Of a stretch of 64,000 nt of DNA, positions 11,205 through 24,341 are shown one piece after another. This DNA is from Ceratothoa steindachneri (Eukaryota > Arthropoda > Malacostraca > Isopoda > Cymothoidae): contig OZ018329.1 in assembly GCA_963969495.1 (NCBI GenBank), positions 149,232,502 through 149,296,501 on the forward strand. The letters are read 5' to 3'. The notes under the pieces were generated by a model. It was not told the DNA's origin. It saw nothing but the letters and a program-made list of their open reading frames with translations, and ran no database searches. A program made the position numbers and the translations under genes. The stretch's first letter is position 1, and every line of letters begins with the position of its first letter.

Positions 11205-13355
11205 TGGCGGGCCTTATAGCATTATAGCTTAGTATAACATAGCATATTATTGCATAGAAGTGCTTATCATATTATCGAATAGTATTACATGGCATAGTAT
11301 ATTATAGCATAACATAGCATAGAATAGCAAATCATAGTATAGTAAAGTATAATATAGTATAGTATATGTATTATAGTATCTCCTAGCATAATATAGCCTA
11401 GCATAGCATAACCTAGTATAGCCTAGTATTGTCTAGAATAGCATAGCCTAGTATAGTCTCGAATAGTAGCCTTCCATAGTAGGCTAACATAAAGCCTAGC
11501 ATAGTATAGACTAGCCTAGATTACCTAACATAGTAAATCCTGCCTAGCCTCTCCTAGCATAGTATATTATAGCATAGTATAACAGAGTAGATTATGTCAT
11601 AGCATAGCCTAGCATAGCATCGGATAGCCTAGTCTAGCCTAGCCTAGCCTATCTTAGTATAACCAAGTCTAGCCTATGATTCCCTATAATAATATTACTT
11701 ACCATGCCATACTCTAGCTTAGCTTGTATAGTATAGTCTAGCCTTACATATTATAGCTTACCCTGGCATAGTATGACTTAGCCTAGACTAATCTAGCCTA
11801 GCCTAGCAGAGAATGTATAATATGACCTACCTTAGCCTAGAAACCATAGTAAAGCCTATCCTACAAAAACTAGCCTAACATAGCCTAGTACAGCCTAGCA
11901 TATATAGGATAGTAAAGCTTACCATAGTAGAGCTTATCAAACTATAGCCTAGCCTAGAATAGTATAGTATAGCATAGCATAACCTAGCATAGTTTAGAAT
12001 AGTATTGCCTAGCCTATCCCCCTATAGCCTAAGCAAGTCTAACCTTGCACAGCCTAGCATAGTATAGCCTATCTACTATAGCCTACTTTATTCTAATCTG
12101 GCTTGGCATAGGATAGTATAAGCATAGTATAACCTAACCTATCATAGTATAAAATAGTCTAGCATAGCCTAGCTTAGCATAGTATATCCTAACCTATTCT
12201 AGCATGGTATATCTTTGCATAGCACACCAAACCACAGTCTAGCCTAGCCTATGCTAGCTTAGCATGGTACACTATAATCTAGCCTACTCTAGCATAGTAT
12301 AGTCCAGCATAGCCCTGCATAGAAGCATACCCTTGTATAGCCAGCCTAGTATATCATAGCATAGACTAGCCTAGAATAGCATAGTATACCCTAGAGTAGC
12401 CTAGTATACCTTAGCTTAGTATAGACTTACATATATAGCCTAGCATAGTATATATTAGAATAACCTAGCTTACTATAGTATACCTGAGCCTATCACAGTG
12501 TATCCTAGCCTAGCCTAGCCTAGCTTATCAAAGTATAGCCTGGCCTGCCTAGCAGAGTATAACCTAACCTAGTTTAGCGCAGCCTACAATTGTATATTAA
12601 AACTTAGTCTAGCCTAGCTTAGCTTAACCTAATCTAGTATAGCCTATCTTAGTATAGCCTAGCTTAGCCTAGTTCACTGGAGCCTATCCTAGTATATTAT
12701 ATCCTAGCCTAGCCTAGTTAGCATATTCTAGCGTAGAGTAGCAGAGCCTAGTATAGTATATCATAGCTAACCTTACCCTACCCTAGCCTAGCCTAGTTAT
12801 TACAGTATAGTATATTATGGTATTACCTAGCCTAGACTATACTATTAGATACTAGCCTAGGCTTGCATAGCATGCAAGCCTCGCTTATCCTAGCCTAGTA
12901 TAGCGAAGACTAACCTAATGTAGCATGGCTTAGTATATCATAGCTTAACCTAGCATACCATAGCGTAGCCTAGCCTAGTATAGCCTTCCATGCCCTGCTT
13001 AGCGTGGTATAGCTTAACCTAGCCTAGCATAGCATAACCTAGCCTAGCATTAACTATCCTAGACATGTATAGTCTATACTATACTATTATACCCTAGTCA
13101 AGCATAGCTTATTATTGTCTGGCCTAACATACTATATGCTATCCTAGCATAGCATATTATAGCCTAAATTAGCATAGTATATCTTACCCTTGTATATTAT
13201 ATCTTAGCATAGCTTAGCATAGTATAGCCTAGCCTATAATAGCCTAGCATAGGCTATTATAGGCTAAGCTATACTATGCTAAGCTATTCATAGTAATAGG
13301 CAAGCCTATTCTAGGCTTGCCTAGCAGAGTATAGCATATTATATCCTAGTCTAGT
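11205..13355. repeat. 2.1-kb array of 5-bp TAGCM/TAGTA units
   Basis: Nearly the whole segment is built of pentamers tagcc, tagca, tagta and taac/tc variants, in mixed order and with occasional indels. Near 13235-13320 and 12845-12895 the orientation flips (aggctattataggctaagc), producing local inverted repeats able to fold. It lies exactly between two copies of the 121-bp family. The unit is not the arthropod telomere repeat TTAGG. Confidence 0.9.
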
Positions 13356-13365
13356 CTAGGAGAGT

Positions 13366-13722
13366 ATCGGCCGAAACGTTATGATGTTATTGCCAAAACA
13401 AAATGATTCTCTGGATAACCTTGATAGGGCTTTGGCAATTATATCATGTGAAAGAAAATGTAAAACAACATAAGACTTTCAAATTTCGTTAGAATCGGCC
13501 GAATAGTTATGATGTTATTGCCAAAACAAAATAATCCTGGGCTAACCTTGGGAGAACTTTGGCAATTATAGCATTCAGAAGAGAGTGTAAAACAGCATAA
13601 AGGTTTCAAATTTCGTTAGAATCAGCCGAATAGTTACAATGTTATTACAAAAACACAAAAGAAAAGCAAAACGGGGACCGACCGACATAGTCGCTCGCCA
13701 CCTGACTCGCACGCGACTAAAA
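13366..13722 (+). repeat. 121-bp-unit interspersed repeat, copy 2
   Basis: It contains two to three units reading agaatcggccgaatagttat, gatgttattgcc, gctttggcaattatatcat and aacaacataag. It is followed by accgaccgacatagtcgctc and a terminus in which AGTCGC and GCGACT are inverted around an 18-base loop, ending AAAAA. It abuts the TAGCM array on the left and the 34-bp minisatellite on the right. Confidence 0.8.
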
Positions 13723-13734
13723 ACTATAGAAGTA

Positions 13735-14905
13735 AAACAGGACGAATGAACATAGGCAATGGACGCAATTCAAAGGCGCAAGAACATAAGCTATGGACGA
13801 AACATAAGTATGAATCTACATACATAGGCTAGGAATAAAATTCATGGAAAAAAATATAAGATATGAACGTAATTCAAGGAGAAATTTTTCATTGGCTATG
13901 AAATTAATTATAGGACGAGCGAACAGAAGCTATGAACTTAAATCAAAGACGAACGAATATAAGCGTTGAACTTATATCAAGGATGAATACAAATAAATTA
14001 TGGACGTAATCCAAAAGTAATAAGCATAATCTATGAATGCAATTCATGGACACAAAAACATAATGTATGAACGAAATTCAAGGATGAACAAATATACAGT
14101 AAAGTAATTAAATGACGAATGAACATATGCTATGAACATATTCGAGGACGAAAGAACATAAGCTTTGAATGTAGTTCATGAAAGAACGAACATAAACAAT
14201 AAATTTAAATTCAACGACGAATAAAAAATGAGCTATGCACGTAATACAGAAAGGATGAACATGCGCTAGAAACGTAATTCTGGACGCAGGAAAATAAGCT
14301 ATGAACGAACTTCAAGGACGAATGAATTTAATCTATGAATATAATTCAAGGAGGAAAGAATATAAGTTTTGAACGTAATTCAAGGACGAATGAACATAAG
14401 CTATTAACGTAATTCAAGGACGAACGAACATAGGCAATGAACTTAAATTTAAAGAGGAATAAAAATAACCTATAGATGTAATGCACACTGAATCAACCTA
14501 AGCTATGAACGCAATTCAAGAATTCAAGAAGATAAGCAAAGAAATAAATTCAATGACGCAAGAAGATAAGCTATCAATGGAATTTAAGGACGAATGAATA
14601 TAAAATATGAACATAATTCAAGGAAAAAATAACATAAAGTATGAATGTAATTTAAGTTAGAATAAATATAAGCTATGCCCTTAATACATTACGAATGAAA
14701 ATAAACTATGAATGCAGTTTAAGGACGCAGCCACATAAGATATGAACGAAATTAAAGGACGCAAGAACATAAGATTATGAACTAAATTTAAAGGCCGCAA
14801 GAACATAAGATATGAACGAAATTAAAGGACGCAAGAACATAAGATTATGAACGAAATTAAAGGACGCAGGAACATAAGATATGAACTTATTTCACGAAAG
14901 AATTA
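13735..14905. repeat. 34-bp minisatellite, block 3
   Basis: A degenerate array of about 34 units of the ataagctatgaacgtaattc type. Near 14740-14880 several consecutive units are more alike (gaaattaaaggacgcaagaa), suggesting recent local amplification. Confidence 0.85.
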
Positions 14906-15446
14906 ATAGGCTATAAGGATTTGCTCAGATTGTCCCTCTAGCTCTAAAGTTTACAAAGGTTTTATACAAGACTTATTATATGGGAAGAACTCGGGCTTAT
15001 TTTAAAAAGGGGCTTACTAATTGGCCCTTACTTAGGAGGAGCTAATGACTAATTTTAGGAGTTTTCCAATCGTTTGCAATGCAGAAAGAGTTTACATAGG
15101 ATTTTAAGGTGTTTATCAATGCGATCCTAAGAAGGATAAGTCACTTTCCAACATTACCGAATTATTTGCCACTTTGGCTTCTCCTGGGCAGTCATACACT
15201 TTATCTACCTATCTTTAAAAGTGGGTGGCACTGGAAACGTATGACGTCAAAAAGGAAAGGATTTTGATCTTATAGCAAATTCCTTAGCATTTTTTTATCA
15301 TAGAAATATTTAAGAAAATGATATTTTTTAGTAGTGTCTTGGTTTTGCTCTTTACAGGATACGAGGGTTTTTTTTTGCTGTAAGATCATTGAAATTTGGG
15401 AACAAATTAAATATAGAATTTGGGCAGCAAATGAGAGAGTTGTATA
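14906..15446. other. Unassigned sequence before the Tc1-like element
   Basis: AT-rich and single-copy within the window. No gene is supported. Confidence 0.45.
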
Positions 15447-16852
15447 CAGTGGCGGCAACAAAAAAAGTGACATTTAATATTGGCAACAGAAATCGATACA
15501 CAAAATCGTTTTCACGATTTTACTTGCCAACTAGCCAATGAAAAGGTGCGGGGCTTATGCCGCAAGTGGACGACTCTCCTGAGCTAAGACAAGAGAACTG
15601 TGCTTTACTGGAACTCAGTGTCTCGTTTGAGCTCGTACAGTTAGGCTTTAGTGTATGGCACTCCAGCGTGCTGATTTCCTGCATTCGTGCCTACATTTGA
15701 CGTGCTATAACTTCTGTGCAAATGGATACAATGGGGCGGAAAAAGATTTCTATGACAGAGAAAAGCCGTGCCTTGACCCTATTAGAGCAGGGAAAGTCTT
15801 TATTGATGTAGCAGCAGATTTAGGAACCTCAAAAAATACGATTCATCGCCTAAAACGGGCAGCTGAGTTATTGCCACCAGGTACCATACCAAAGATGAAG
15901 GAGGGCATTGGTGCAGCTAGGAAGACATCTCCAAGGACTGATAATATCCTAAGGCGTGAAGTGATGTCAGACCCTTCTGTAACCTCCGCTTCAATCAAGA
16001 AAAAACACCCAGACCTCCTCCAGAACGTCGCCCTCAGGACCATCCGTCATTGCTTACAGAAGGACTTATGCCTACCGGCTCGCCGCGCTGCCAAGAAGCC
16101 ACTTCTTACCAAGACTATGAAGATGAAAAGGCTCAATTTGTGCAAGACCTATAAACATTGGACAGCTGCCCATTGGAAAAAGGTTATGTTCAGTGATAAA
16201 ACACCTTTAGGCTGGTCAGAGGAGAGTCAAAGATCGTGCGTCGTCCCAGCAATGTGTCTCGGTATAAACCAAAATATACCGTGAAAACTGTGAAGCACCC
16301 TGATAGTGTGATGGTGTGTGGTGCCTTTAGTGGAAACAAGGGCAGAGGGGTCTGTACTTCCTTCCCAAGAATGTAACCATGAGGGGGACTAACTATCTGG
16401 AAGTTTTGAGGCAGCACATGCTGCCATTTTGGGAAATTCATCAGTGTGAATTTTTCATGCATGATGGTGCCCCTGCTCACAGGTCCCAGTTAGTGAAAAG
16501 GTTCTTCAATGATAATAATATTAGTGTTTGGGAGTGGCCTGGTAATTCCCCGGACCTAAATCCTATTGAGAATGCTTGGAATCTGATGAAAACCAAAGTT
16601 CAAGAGCCAGCACTCGGCAGCATCAAGGATCTGATAGAATCACTGAAGAAGATCTGGGTTACGATCGACCCCACCTACTTCGCAAACCTTACTGAATCAA
16701 TGCCCAATCGACTCAGGATGATCATCAAGTGCAAGGGCAACATGACCAAGTATTAACTTTCATGAAATATTCATAATAAAATATGTAAGTTACATTTTTC
16801 TGTTTCATTTTCTCTGAATTGTCACATGTCACTTTTTTTGTTGCCGCCACTG
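15447..16852 (+). mobile_element. Tc1-like DNA transposon, 1406 bp
   Basis: The left end reads CAGTGGCGGCAACAAAAAAA and the right end is its reverse complement (tttttttgttgccgccactg), with an inner match to gtgacat. Both ends are flanked by TA (15445-15446 and 16853-16854), the usual Tc1/mariner duplication. The length and a single transposase gene fit the family. The transposase is broken, so this copy could move only if supplied with protein in trans. Confidence 0.92.
15731..16756 (+). pseudogene. Tc1-like DD34E transposase, frameshifted
   Basis: The likely start is the ATG at 15731 (MGRKKISMTEKSRAL), giving about 340 codons, the usual Tc1 size. The N-terminal homeodomain-like region contains DLGTSKNTIHRLKR. 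The catalytic Asp blocks are MFSDK near 16190-16205 and HDGAPAH near 16460. NSPDLNPIENAW near 16540-16575 supplies the Glu, 34 residues after the second Asp, so this is DD34E. The frame changes near 15795, near 16205 and near 16347, where one G is missing from ggcagaggggtc, and the third change restores the C-terminal frame through NMTKY. The frame therefore runs through three reading phases. The protein would bind the terminal inverted repeats and cut and join DNA in the nucleus if it were intact. Confidence 0.88.
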
Positions 16853-17035
16853 TACAAAGAACAGTTGAGGTCTTAAATATAAGATAAATTTATGTGAACT
16901 GCTGAACGTTTAATTCATATCTATTATCTATCATTCTGTCTAATTATATATAAATGCATGTTTACAAAGTATGAAAGTGAGAGGCGGTTTATCTGTTTTA
17001 TTTAACTATGCTATAATAATTTATTCAATGATGCA

Positions 17036-19035
17036 GGAAGAAAAGCTATGAACCAACCTCAAGAATAAATAAACATAATATATAAACGTTATTCAAAGAA
17101 AAAGGAAAATAAGCAATGAAATTAAATTCCAAGACGAATAAATAAAGTATAGATGTAGTATTGACGAATGAACATAAACTATGAACGCATTTCAAGGATG
17201 CAAGAAGATAAACTATGAACGAATGTCCTGGGCCAATGAAAATAAGCTCTGGGCGTAATTCAAAGACGAATGGACATAAGCTCTGAATGTAATTCAACCA
17301 GGAATGAACATTAAATATGAAGGTAATTCAAAGACGAAAGAACATAAGCTATAAATGTAATTCAAGGACAAATGAACAAAAGCTATACACGCAATTTAAG
17401 GAAGAACGAGTATAATCAAGGAAGCTAAAAAGATATACCAAAAACATAAGATATGGACGTAATAGAGAACGAAATAACATAAGCTAGAAACGCAATTCAA
17501 GAGCGAAGGAACATAATATATGAACGTAATGCGGGACGAATGAACATAAGCTAGGAACGCATTTCAAGAACGCTAACGCATAAGCTATGAACGAAATTAA
17601 ACGACCAATGAACATAAACAATGAACGTAATTCAAGAGCGACTTAGTATAATCTATGAACATAATTTAATGACGAATGGAATAAGCTCAACGTAAATCAA
17701 AGACAAACGAACCTATGCAATGAAGTTAATTTCAAGGACTAATAAATATCAGATATGAACGTAATATAGGATACAAGAACATAAGCTATGAACGAAATAA
17801 AAGCAGGAATGAACATAATTCAAAGACGAATTGATATAAGCTAATGAACCTAATTCACAGACGAAGTATTATAAACTGTGAACGTAATTCAATGATGAAT
17901 AAACATAACCTGTGAACGTAATTCAAGGACAAATAAACATAAGCTATGAACGTAAATAAAGGACGAATAAACATAAACAATTAACTTAAATTCCAGCAAA
18001 AATAAAAATAAAATATGGATGTATTACAAGACGAATGAACATATTCGTATGAACGAACTTTAAGGACGAATGAAGATAAACTTTGGATGTAGTTGAATGA
18101 AGAATGAATATTAGTTATGAAATTAATTCAAGGAGGAATGAACATAAGTGACGAACAATATTCACGGATGACTAAACATGATCTATGAAAGTAATTCATG
18201 GAGGATAAAAATAAAGCTATAAACGAAAGCAGACGACGAATGAACATTAGCTATGAATGCAATTCAAGGATGCAAGAACATGGGCCATGAACTATTTCAA
18301 GGATAAATGAACATAGGTTATGGACGTAATACAAGGACAAATAAATATAAGCTATCAACGTAATTACCTGACGAAGGAACATAAGCAATTAACTTAAATT
18401 CAAGGATGAATAAAAATATACTATGCACGTAATAGAAAAGAATGAACATATCATCTGAACGCATTTCATGGAGGTATGGAGATAATATATGAACGAACTT
18501 CAAGGACGAATGAACATAGGTTATGGGTGTAATTTAAGGACGAATGAAAACAAGCTATGAACAACGTAATTCATGAACGAACGAACATAAGCAATGAACT
18601 TGAATTTAATGACGACTAAAAATAAGTTATGGTCGTAAACAAGACAAATGAACCTAAGATATGAACGCAATTCAAGGACGCAAGAACATAAGCTATTAAC
18701 GAAATTCAAGAAAGAATGAACATAAGCAATACCCCTAATTCAAGGACGAATGAATATTAGTTATGAACATAATTCAACTATGAATAAACATAAGCTATGA
18801 GCATAATTCACGTAAGAATAAACATAAGCCATGAACTTAATTTTAAGGAAGAATAAAAAATAAGTTATGGACGTAAGAGGAGACACATGAACATAAGCTA
18901 TGAAAGTGACTAAAGAAGCAAAAATATAAGCTATGAACCAACTTCCAAGAACAATGAAAATAATCTCGGAACTTAATTCAAAGTCGAATGAATATAAGCT
19001 TATTATATATGAAATGAAAATAACCGAAAGCAACG
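17036..19035. repeat. 34-bp minisatellite, block 4 (largest)
   Basis: About 2 kb of the same degenerate unit (aacataagctatgaacgtaa, ttcaaggacgaatg). Copies diverge by substitutions and small indels. The antisense frames are open only because the unit has few stops on that strand, and they repeat the pattern; these are not genes. Confidence 0.88.
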
Positions 19036-20550
19036 AAGCAGCTATAGTAGAAAGGTTTTAAATGTCGTATATGTTGTTTCACCATCACATCTATCTCAGA
19101 TTCAGCTGCCTTTGTTGTGAGTCTCAGGCTGTTTCCAGAGCGTTTTTCACCGTCACTATGAGCTCAACTAGTCTATTTACATATTTGCCTAATTGGGCTA
19201 TGTATCTTCCAAACATATGTATCTCCCCTAACTTCACCACTTCATTTTTTCTATTTGGTCTTACTTTGTTGAAATAGCAAATAATTAGATAATAACTCTG
19301 TAAATGGCCACTGAAGTTGGCGACATCAGCTAAAGCAGTTTAATTAGCTTTGATCAAGTCTAGTTTACAAATATCTCATGTCGGACTCAAAATGCCGATT
19401 GTAATTAATGTGTGTTAGTGATGCTGTGGAGAAGATCATTTCTGGGTGATTTACCTAGAAGTGAGAGAGCATGGGAAGAGAAGAGACAGAATAAAGATAA
19501 TAGAGGAAAATCCAAAGTAGAAAAGATTAAAAGAATTTTTACTATAGCAAACTGATCAAATCGACTTTAATGGGACGTGTTGCCTTGATAGAGAGGATAG
19601 GAATTATTTTAGTAGATCTAGTAGATGATGATACCAGATTCCAAATAAATAATAGAAGCCTCATTCAATCTCATTCATTATTTACTAAAAATATAATGTA
19701 TGAGTGGAGGATAGAATATATTCTAGCACGTATTTCCTGATTCCTGGTTATTATAAATGTGTTGGTTGAGAAGGAAGCTGAAAAATAGAGAGTTTAGCTC
19801 CTTTGTAGTCAAACATTGCACCGTAAGGAATGACGAAGGAACTTTTAGGGGAGAAATGGAAGTTAAAATAGAAAAGCAAATAGACTCACTTAATTAGAAA
19901 TAGAGAAGAGTACATGCCTAATCTCACAGACTCGTTAAGAATATCGAAAAAACGTCCGTAGAGTGAAGAATAATTTTACAAGTTGTGTGTAAAAGATCTT
20001 AGCAATACTTGTCCTGTGCTGTCTTGTAAATGTTCAAAGATTTTATCAGACCTCATTTATGTTTTAAAAGTTTAGAAAGAAGGGAAAAAGGATGTTATAG
20101 TTGCAGAGATGAAATAATAGACATTGATTAGGTGGTATAAACAACTACCAAAAGGATATTTGACATTGAATAGAGAAACTTACGGATATTTCGAATCCGA
20201 AATATAGCTGTTGATGACCGAATCAAAAAGCCTAAAATGACCGAAATATATCATTAAATACCGTCACCAACCAGAAGGGCAGTTAATTGTACAGTTGTCC
20301 CAATTAGTAATATCACATTTTTTAGATTGTTTCGGATAAACGTAAGTCAGCTATGATATATTATTTATATGTTCTATAAATCTTCGAATAGTTTTGAATG
20401 ACTGCCGCTAGACTTTCTTGCGCTGTTGCTAATAATAATATTTTTCATAAAATGTGAGGCTGACAATTTAATTATAGGGATATGAATAAAAAAATAGCCA
20501 AATATCAATGCTAATATGTATATAATGTGGATAATTAAAAATTAAATAAA
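19036..20550. other. AT-rich unassigned DNA
   Basis: No frame longer than about 70 codons has plausible composition, and no repeats stand out. Confidence 0.5.
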
Positions 20551-20931
20551 TATATAGAGTTAATTAAACTGGTAAAAGAAAAAAATAGAGGGAAATTTGG
20601 CAACCCTGTTTTGAAACAAACCCGTTTCAAAATATTTCGACAATACTGCTTCAAATACCGCAAGAACTATAAAAAAAAATCACATAATTATTTATCGTAT
20701 TATAAATGTCCGATCTAGTTTATTTCGAAGTAAATAAATTAAATTAATATATAGAGTTAATTAAACTGGTAAAAGAAAAAATAGAGGGAAATTTGGCAAC
20801 CCTGTTTTGAAACAAACCCGTTTCAAAATATTTCGACAATACTGCTTCAAATACCGCAAGAACTAAAAAAAAAATCACATAATTATTTATCGTATTATAA
20901 ATGTCCGATCTAGTTTATTTATAAGTAAATA
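20551..20931. repeat. Tandem duplication, 197-bp period
   Basis: The block beginning tatatagagttaattaaact at 20551 recurs at 20748. The two copies are nearly identical through gtccgatctagtttatt, differing mainly in poly-A length. No coding content. Confidence 0.9.
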
Positions 20932-22840
20932 TACTTCAAGCAATCATCTATCTCTCATCAAATAATAATAAATATTAAATTGTCACTGAACGAAATTCAG
21001 CAGATTTGGGGCAACTGTACCTTAGCTCGGAGAAGATATAAGATTCGTTTTTAAATCGACAATAGACGCCAAAGTGACTAAAAAATTTGTGCTAAACAAA
21101 TGTTATGATTAATAAAGTGGAGAAGCATAAAAAATAACTGAGTGCATTTTATAATATCAATTAAGGTGAAACAAAATATATAGGGATTTTATACGAAAAA
21201 AATTGAGGGGACCAATAAGGACAAAGATACTCTTGTAGATATGAATTTTCTATGGCTACGGCAATTTCCTTGTTCATTTAACTCTTTGTGTAGGACTGGC
21301 ACAGCACACTCATCTATCCAGGGGAGCCTATAATCATTTTTGCACTGACTTTAACTCAAACACTTTTTTTGGCCTATCATTTAGTAACACGGGCAGATCA
21401 AGCATACGCGTACATTTCCCTAACCCATCTGTACCTATAAATATAGTGGAATATCTTTGTGCAGGAAGAACGTGTCTGGCAGACACAAAATCTCTCAACA
21501 TCCAAACCCACCCATCTCCTCTATTCTCATTCTCACCAGTTGTACTTCCGAAAGGGGCTTCCAGACCGCCGCCACGCGCAGTTGAAGCTCCTATCCTCCC
21601 AAATGGCCGCAGATAGCTCTGCCGCTATATAAGTTTCACACAGTTTAACTTCCTCTATTTTCATCACATTCTTCCTAGATCGCTCTTTACAAACTTCCCT
21701 AGAGAGGATCCCTCGTTGGTTTCCTGTAACTTTTAAAAAGCACGCCAGACGTACTAAAATGTCGTGTTACTCAGTATCTCAGCCTCTAAGTTATTCCACA
21801 CTTGACATCTCATACAATCGTAGGTCAATACTCATTCTCAATATCATCTAGCACACGTCCGAAATCATTCCAGAACCTCTCATTCTCACATGTCACAGAC
21901 ATCACCCCAAAATACAGGTTGTCCCTTGCGAACCCAAATTTCATCCACATAATACTCGACCTCAAATATTTATATACCCCACGATTTTGCCCAGCTCATT
22001 CTTACTCTATAACACACCCAGCATCTCTTTAATCCTACCTGAACGATTCGCATCTACCCGCATACTATTACATATCTCCATCCCACACAAATTCTTCAAA
22101 ACCTTTCATGTTCGTAGCATATAACACAAGCATCTTAATTATTCATCTTCTGAGCGCATTCACTTAATCTGCTTTCCTACTTCCCACCAGTGCCTCTTAT
22201 TCCAAACATTCACCTAATTCACACTTGACTTATATTAGCAAATTTAACATGGGTCTGCGAAAAACCAACCCGTTACAAAATGCCTTGAGTGTTCGGAAGG
22301 TAATAAATTTGTCGATTTTTTTAATTTAGAAGATAAGAAATTCGTGTTCAATTAAGAGAATTTTTCTAGCTAAATATTGAAGTCATCTTGTCACTTTCAA
22401 ATCTCTCTTTTTTCTATAATAATTAAGCAATTCGGCGTTTTTTATCATGTCCTTTAATAATATGATTTATTTCTGAAGTTTCAGTTAATGGTCCATTTTC
22501 TTCATGGAACTTTTTCTTTCACCTAAACATCTCGAAAGATAAAAAAAACAGTGTAATAGAACTTTTGCAAATCCCAGTATTTAGTATTTGTAATTATATT
22601 ATTATATAAGAAAAATAATAGTTAAAGAAAGATCAAGGCATATTTTTGAAGTAATTTTGCCAAACATAGAGAAAACATCACGAAAATTTCATAACATTGT
22701 CGTCGATCATGGTCAGTAAATTGAAAGATTTTTGTTTGGAAATGATGCCCCCCCCTCCCTCCTTTCCAACAATCAGGGCTTGTTCATATGCGAGAACAAC
22801 GTCGGGAGAGTTGCCGTCGCCTTACCAAGGACTAAAGAGT
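20932..22840. other. Unassigned, partly pyrimidine-rich
   Basis: Positions 21480-22230 are strikingly rich in C and T on this strand, with many tcattctc- and cacatt-like words. A TATA-like word (ctatataag) lies at 21625-21633. No downstream gene is evident, so a promoter is not claimed. The rest is AT-rich. Confidence 0.4.
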
Positions 22841-22849
22841 CATGGCAAT

Positions 22850-23429
22850 CGAATTCATATTTTCTTCTGATGAAAAAAAGCTTGCGATGGATCCGGGTTA
22901 TTAACAAACAGAATGCCTGCGTGGTAAGCTTCGGCCAGGACGTCTCCAACCTCCACTACATAAATAGAGGACCAAGTCCCCGGCATCCGTGATGCTGCTC
23001 GGCGTCGTGACTTCGAATAGCGAGAAGATGGCACCTGTGTAATTCGAGGCCGATTACAGGGACATCTTGGCCACGAACGTCTTGCCCTGGGTGTGAAAGA
23101 TCACGAAGGCGGACTATGACTTTAAACAGGAGGGTGCTTCGATCCATACGGCCAGTCCTGTGCAAGAGTGGGTGGGGTAGAACATGAACTTCTGGTCGAA
23201 ACACTTTTGGCTGCCGTAGTCGCCCAATCTCAATTCCCGCGACTATAGCATGTGGGCACCTGTCGATGGCACGGCCTCCAAGGTCTGCCACAGCAACGTC
23301 GAAGAGGGGAAGTCCTCTGTTAACCGAGTATGAACCAGCAAGAGAAGGGATTTCGTCCGCAACGTGTGCGCGGCATTCAGGTGTCGCCTGGAGCGCGTAC
23401 TCCCAGCCGAATACCGCCACATTGATTAA
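22850..23429 (+). pseudogene. DD37D mariner-type transposase, C-terminal half
   Basis: From 22971 to 23429 one forward frame reads like a mariner transposase. It contains SVMLLGVVTS, then LATNVLPWV, QEGASIHTASPVQEWVG (second catalytic block, with Glu where Asp is expected), SPNLNSRDYSMW (third block) and a C-terminal RNVCAAFRCRLERV. TAA, TGA and TAG codons interrupt it at about six places. Upstream, SSDEK near 22865 marks the first catalytic block in a shifted frame. Spacing of the second and third blocks is one residue short of DD37D. The region is distinctly GC-richer than its surroundings. It is probably the same family as 6.0-6.5 kb. A 154-codon antisense frame at 22956-23420 is only a shadow. 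Confidence 0.8.
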
Positions 23430-24341
23430 TATTAAAATTTAAACAAATATTTATATTTTAAAACAATAAAAAAATGTCTAACTACATCAAAACTATCATT
23501 GTGTCCTTTGTTGTGAGCGTCATAACGAGTGTAACAGGACCTTTATAATACCTGATATACAAATATCGATTACTGGGAAGATCTAGCTTCTTTTCCTGCC
23601 ACTGTTCTTTGGTATATATGGCTGTACTGTTTTGGCAAGTAGCACCCCCAGCAGAGTGGCTGTGTTTTTTAAGCTCTAAAAAACCCTGTAGGACAAAAGA
23701 AAATGCGTTATAGAGTGATTACTTCATTTTCAAGTGGATATGACACGACCAATCCACCTGGATGTAATCCTCGAGTAGGACAACCACACTTGGATGTGTT
23801 CCACGTGAGGTTAAATTACAATAGAATTTCAACTTCCTAGCTGTTGCATAAACCACTAGCACAGAGGGGTAGTATAAAATTCCCACAGCATAGAATTACA
23901 TTAACCCCTTCACTCTTGCATTATGAGAGGGTTAAGAAAAATATTTTCTGGGGCAGAATTTATTTCAAATGAACCATTAATAAGGGGTTTGTGAGAATAT
24001 TGAAATAATATATTAATAACTATACGTACCATGGAGTGTCCTCATTTGAGGACAGCATGAAATAAAGGGTCAAAAAGTGTCTGACATTTGAGGATACCCT
24101 GAGTTATAGGATGAAAATAACTTTCCTTTAACTGAGAAAATATTCTAAAAAAAACGAACTTCTAATTTAAATAGATTTTCTTAATTTCTAAAGCAAACAA
24201 TACCTTTAGAATGGAATAAGTTCATTATTATCAATAATCCTTAATAAAAATGCAGTACATTACAAAAATGAATTGGGTAAAAATAATAATGAAGAAATGT
24301 TTTTATTGTACATGAATTTTTTTTTAAATAATTACGCTCTT

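Noticed and set aside
11205..13355. Possible telomere-like array
   Set aside because: Arthropod telomere repeat is TTAGG; the unit here is TAGCM/TAGTA with mixed order and local inversions.
17036..19035. Series of antisense frames of 60-90 codons
   Set aside because: They are translations of the 34-bp minisatellite (repeated SLCSFVLELR-like words).
21625..21633. TATA-like word followed by a pyrimidine-rich leader
   Set aside because: No initiator match or downstream coding region; a promoter cannot be supported from sequence alone.
22956..23420. 154-codon antisense frame in a GC-rich patch
   Set aside because: The sense strand shows mariner transposase blocks; the antisense frame is a shadow with no recognisable domain.
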